In this document: positions 61,231-64,000 of the stretch, piece after piece
Layout: every line of letters begins with the position of its first letter
How positions within the stretch are numbered: position 1 is the stretch's first letter
NCBI GenBank assembly: GCA_034521955.1
Contig: JAXHLT010000001.1
Location: forward strand, 372,001 to 436,000
Direction of reading: 5' to 3'
Length of the DNA stretch: 64,000 nucleotides
Origin: M55B127 sp034521955
Lineage (GTDB): Bacteria; Bacillota; Halanaerobiia; Halanaerobiales; M55B127
Position numbers and translations under genes: made by a program
Notes under the pieces: model-generated
Seen by the model: only the letters and a program-made list of their open reading frames with translations
Told to the model about the DNA's origin: nothing
Databases searched by the model: none

Positions 61231-61632
61231 TTATTCTTCTTTTACAGACTGGCAAAGTTCCATTAATACTCCATTGGTTGATTTAGGGTGCATAAATATA
61301 ATCTTCTTTCCACCTGCTCCAATACTTGCTTCTCCTATGAATTCAGTTCCCAACTTTTCCATACTCTCTATGTTCTCATCAACATCATCAACTTCTAAAG
61401 CTAAATGATGGATGCCTTCTCCTTTTTTTTCAATAAACTTTGCAATATTACTATCATCTGAAGTTGGTTCTAAAAGTTCTATTTTGCTTTCTCCTGTTTT
61501 TAAAAAAGCTATTTTCAGTCCCCTGTCTTCCATTACTTCTATTTCTTTCAATTCTAAACCTAATATATCTTTATAGAATTTTAATGACTCATCAACACTT
61601 TTAACCGCAATACCAACATGATCTATTTTCAT
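61231..61632 (-). CDS. mce: Methylmalonyl-CoA epimerase
   Basis: Vicinal-oxygen-chelate protein of 133 residues interconverting R- and S-methylmalonyl-CoA. MKIDHVGIAVKSVDESLKFY (residues 1-20), with metal ligands His5 and the later GIHHLALEVDDV and LMELCQ segments. The frame extends upstream to a TTG inside the MeaB gene, but AAAGGAGG fits the paired ATGs at 61635/61632. It ends the methylmalonyl-CoA mutase operon. Confidence 0.93.
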   Translation of the reverse strand: MKIDHVGIAVKSVDESLKFYKDILGLELKEIEVMEDRGLKIAFLKTGESKIELLEPTSDDSNIAKFIEKKGEGIHHLALEVDDVDENIESMEKLGTEFIGEASIGAGGKKIIFMHPKSTNGVLMELCQSVKEE

Positions 61633-61651
61633 CATTTTTCCTCCTTTAATT

Positions 61652-62599
61652 TTACTCAACTGAGAGAAGTTTTTTTATCACTGAATAAGGGTCTTCTTGT
61701 TTTTTATAGATTAAATCAATATATTTTTCAAACTTTTTATCATTTAAAATCGGTTTTATATACTTTTCATGTAATCTTTTTTCCATTAGGTTAATCATTT
61801 GCGCTTTTATTACATTTTTACGGCTCTCTTGTAACAAATTATTATCTTTAAGATATGTATGATGTTTATTAATCCACTTATTTATATCAGAAACTCCTTC
61901 ATTTTTCAATGCGTTTGTAGATAAAACTGGAGGTTTCCAGATATCTTTTCCTTCTTTAAATGAAACAAGCTGCTCAAGAGTTAAAACCATCTGTTGTGAA
62001 TTAGGTCGATCAGACTTATTGACTACAAATATATCGCCTACCTCCATCAGTCCTGCCTTATATGCCTGAATTTCATCACCGGCTTCCGGTACTGTAACAA
62101 AAATGGTTGTATCAGCTAATTTTACTATATCAATTTCATTTTGTCCAACCCCAACAGTTTCAATAATTATGTACTCATAACCTGCTAGAGAAAAAAGTAA
62201 TACAGTATCATAAATTGAAGAATTTAGTCCCCCCATCGAACCTCGAGTAGCCATACTTCTAATAAATACGCCACTATCAGTTGCTATCTCATTCATTCTA
62301 ATTCGATCACCTAAAAGTGCTCCACCACTAAAATGACTAGTAGGATCAATGGCTATTATTCCAACTTTGATATCCTTTTTTAGCCAAAGTTGGACAATTC
62401 TTTGAGTTAAAGTACTTTTTCCTGAACCCGGGGGACCAGATATACCTACCATATATGATGGGTCAACATTTTTATATACTTTTTCCATTAATTTTAATGC
62501 ATTTTTTGTGCCATCTTCTACCATAGTGATTGCTTTTGCTATTTTATTTTCATTACCGTTTTTAATTTCTGTATATAGTTTTTCAATATCAATACTCAT
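61652..62599 (-). CDS. MeaB/ArgK-type GTPase, methylmalonyl-CoA mutase chaperone
   Basis: G3E-family GTPase of 315 residues that loads and protects the cobalamin of methylmalonyl-CoA mutase. GISGPPGSGKSTLTQRI is the P-loop, IAIDPTSHFSGGALLGDRIR the switch region, ETVGVGQNEID the Walker B region and VVNKSDRPN the NKxD motif. It follows the mutase B12-binding subunit by two bases and precedes the epimerase, the standard operon order. Confidence 0.95.
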   Translation of the reverse strand: MSIDIEKLYTEIKNGNENKIAKAITMVEDGTKNALKLMEKVYKNVDPSYMVGISGPPGSGKSTLTQRIVQLWLKKDIKVGIIAIDPTSHFSGGALLGDRIRMNEIATDSGVFIRSMATRGSMGGLNSSIYDTVLLFSLAGYEYIIIETVGVGQNEIDIVKLADTTIFVTVPEAGDEIQAYKAGLMEVGDIFVVNKSDRPNSQQMVLTLEQLVSFKEGKDIWKPPVLSTNALKNEGVSDINKWINKHHTYLKDNNLLQESRKNVIKAQMINLMEKRLHEKYIKPILNDKKFEKYIDLIYKKQEDPYSVIKKLLSVE

Positions 62600-62601
62600 T
62601 T

Positions 62602-62994
62602 TTAGTTAACCTCATTTTCAATAAAATCAACGATTTCAGAAATAGGAGTACCCGGTTGGAATACTGCTTTAATACCTAAATCGTTTAATTCTTGATGATC
62701 ATCTTCAGGTATAATACCTCCTGCTATAACAGCTATATCATCTCTATTGGAATCTTTTAACCTTTTCATTATTTCAGGAAACAAATAAGTATGGGCTCCT
62801 GAAAGTATACTAAGACCTATCACATCAACATCTTCTTGTACTGCACTTCTTACAATTTGTTCAGGAGTCTGTCTTAAGCCGGTATATACTACTTCCATTC
62901 CTGCTTCTTTTAACCCACGGGCAATTACTTTTGCTCCCCTGTCATGACCATCTAAACCCGGTTTTGCAATCAGTACTTTTATTTTCTTTTCCAT
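62602..62994 (-). CDS. Methylmalonyl-CoA mutase, B12-binding subunit (C-terminal domain)
   Basis: Protein of 130 residues. KPGLDGHDRGAKVIARGLK contains the DxHxxG cobalamin-binding motif (DGHDRG), followed by GLSILSGAHTYLFPEI and VIAGGIIPEDD, which bind the nucleotide tail. It works with the separately encoded large subunit 18 bases upstream. The split of catalytic and B12 domains is usual in archaea and many anaerobes. Confidence 0.95.
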   Translation of the reverse strand: MEKKIKVLIAKPGLDGHDRGAKVIARGLKEAGMEVVYTGLRQTPEQIVRSAVQEDVDVIGLSILSGAHTYLFPEIMKRLKDSNRDDIAVIAGGIIPEDDHQELNDLGIKAVFQPGTPISEIVDFIENEVN

Positions 62995-63012
62995 TTTAAC
63001 AGGCCTCCTTTC

Positions 63013-64000
63013 CTAAATATACTTAGCTTCATATTCGCCAAATTCATCTCTTAATACATCACTGATCTCACCAATTGTTGCATATTCTTTCACAGCTTCA
63101 ATTATTGGATACATAAGATTTTTATCTTCACTTTCAGCAGCTTCTCTAACTTTCTGTAATGCTTGATTAACTTTTTTATCATCTCTTTTTCCTTTAATCT
63201 TTTTCAATCCATCTATCTGATGTTTTTCTACTTCAGGATCAACTTTAAGTAAGTTTTCTGCCTTTTTAGATTCTTGTTCAGTAAATTCATTAACACCAAC
63301 CACAACTTTTTCTTTGTTTTCTACTTTTTTCTGAATTTGATAAGCACTTTCCTGAATCTCTCTTTGTACATAACCGTTTTCAATTGCTTTAGCCATACCA
63401 CCTAAATCATCTATCTTTGCAATATATTCTTTTGCTTCTTTTACAAACTTATCTGTTAAGCTTTCTACATAGTATGAACCTGCCATAGGATCAATTGTAT
63501 CTGCAGCTCCTGTTTCATGAGCTAAAATCTGTTGAGTTCTTAGTGCGATTTTTACAGAATCCTCAGTTGGTAATCCTAATGCCTCATCATAGGAGTTTGT
63601 ATGCAGTGACTGAGTTCCACCTAAGACAGCAGATAAGGCCTGTAATGTTACCCTCATAATATTATTCATCGGCTGTTGTGCAGTTAGTGCTGAACCGGCA
63701 GTTTGAGTATGGAATCTTAACATCTTGGACTTGTCTTTTTTTGCATCAAATCTTTCTTCCATTACCTCAGCCCATAATCTTCTTGCAGCTCTAAACTTAG
63801 CTACTTCTTCAAAAAGATCCATTTGAGCATTAAAGAAAAATGATAGTCTAGGTGCAAACTGATCTACATCCATACCGATATCTACTGCAGCCTGAACATA
63901 CTCAATACCATCTGCAATGGTAAAGGCAAGTTCCTGGACAGCATCTGAACCTGCTTCTCTTATATGATAACCGCTAATACTTATTGTATTCCAACGCGGC
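63013..64000 (-). CDS. Methylmalonyl-CoA mutase large (catalytic) subunit, C-terminal part, cut by window edge
   Basis: Rearranges succinyl-CoA and methylmalonyl-CoA with adenosylcobalamin. Open to base 64000; the visible 328 codons begin WNTISISGYHIREAGSDAVQEL and include VDQFAPRLSFFFNAQMDLFEE, MLRFHTQTAGSALTAQQP and GGTQSLHTNSYDEALGLPTE, all strongly conserved in the substrate-binding barrel. It lacks the B12 domain, which is the next gene. The apparent ATG at 63873 is internal and not a start. Confidence 0.95.
   Translation of the reverse strand, partial: PRWNTISISGYHIREAGSDAVQELAFTIADGIEYVQAAVDIGMDVDQFAPRLSFFFNAQMDLFEEVAKFRAARRLWAEVMEERFDAKKDKSKMLRFHTQTAGSALTAQQPMNNIMRVTLQALSAVLGGTQSLHTNSYDEALGLPTEDSVKIALRTQQILAHETGAADTIDPMAGSYYVESLTDKFVKEAKEYIAKIDDLGGMAKAIENGYVQREIQESAYQIQKKVENKEKVVVGVNEFTEQESKKAENLLKVDPEVEKHQIDGLKKIKGKRDDKKVNQALQKVREAAESEDKNLMYPIIEAVKEYATIGEISDVLRDEFGEYEAKYI

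Overview
The window is AT-rich, densely coded and low-GC, with Bacillota-type housekeeping genes (veg, ykuK-like, rsmA, ispE, glmU, phoPR, pckG, methylmalonyl-CoA genes). It also carries two TolC-like outer-membrane-channel proteins next to an HlyD-type adaptor, which only makes sense in a cell with an outer membrane. Together with the fermentative gene set (butyrate kinase, tandem glutamate dehydrogenases, PEP carboxykinase, methylmalonyl-CoA mutase) this suggests a diderm, anaerobic member of the Bacillota such as Halanaerobiales. That assignment is inference; no rRNA or tRNA gene was seen.

Layout. 1-6.5 kb: glmU (cut by the window edge), a DEDD-type exonuclease, an ECF S component, glnA, a nucleotidyltransferase, ispE and an M20 amidohydrolase. 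6.6-9.6 kb: threonine degradation (tdh-kbl) divergent from bioY. 9.5-15.4 kb: PspC/LiaF-like envelope-stress genes, a broken cation-efflux gene, a TSUP permease, an ABC exporter and manA. 15.4-21.4 kb: a phosphate locus (phoP-phoR, pstB-phoU and a decayed nptA). 21.4-23.9 kb: veg, ykuK-like, rsmA and a LuxR-type regulator with a degenerate receiver.

24.0-34.0 kb is the most distinctive region. Two double-glycine-leader peptides rich in GxxxG motifs and a third related small hydrophobic peptide are followed, on the same strand, by a C39-peptidase ABC transporter, an HlyD adaptor, a GAF-LuxR regulator, butyrate kinase and two TolC-like proteins. This looks like a complete three-component (inner membrane, adaptor, outer membrane) exporter for class II bacteriocin/microcin-like peptides.

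34.2-48 kb: DUF368, TatD, a decayed HD-GYP gene preceded by a 32-codon peptide gene with a strongly structured leader and enclosed by a 17-bp inverted repeat, murB, an S-component-like/GGDEF fusion, a GlpA-like oxidoreductase, an FSA-type transaldolase, sulfate activation (sat-cysC), a frameshifted PHP phosphoesterase, a YdcF-like protein and YjbQ. 48.1-48.8 kb: a compact operon of five tiny genes (18-38 codons, one frameshifted), each with its own ribosome-binding site, between a near-consensus promoter and an intrinsic terminator. 49-53.6 kb is gene-poor and decayed: a fumarylacetoacetate-hydrolase fragment, an IS605-type end, a cation:proton antiporter and a broken IS110 element.

53.8-64 kb: carbon and amino-acid metabolism on the minus strand: aspartate aminotransferase, GTP-type PEP carboxykinase, pyruvate carboxylase subunit B/oxaloacetate decarboxylase alpha, two glutamate dehydrogenases, then methylmalonyl-CoA epimerase, MeaB GTPase and both parts of methylmalonyl-CoA mutase (the large one cut by the window end). 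These link pyruvate/oxaloacetate, aspartate/glutamate and the succinyl-CoA to propionyl-CoA route.
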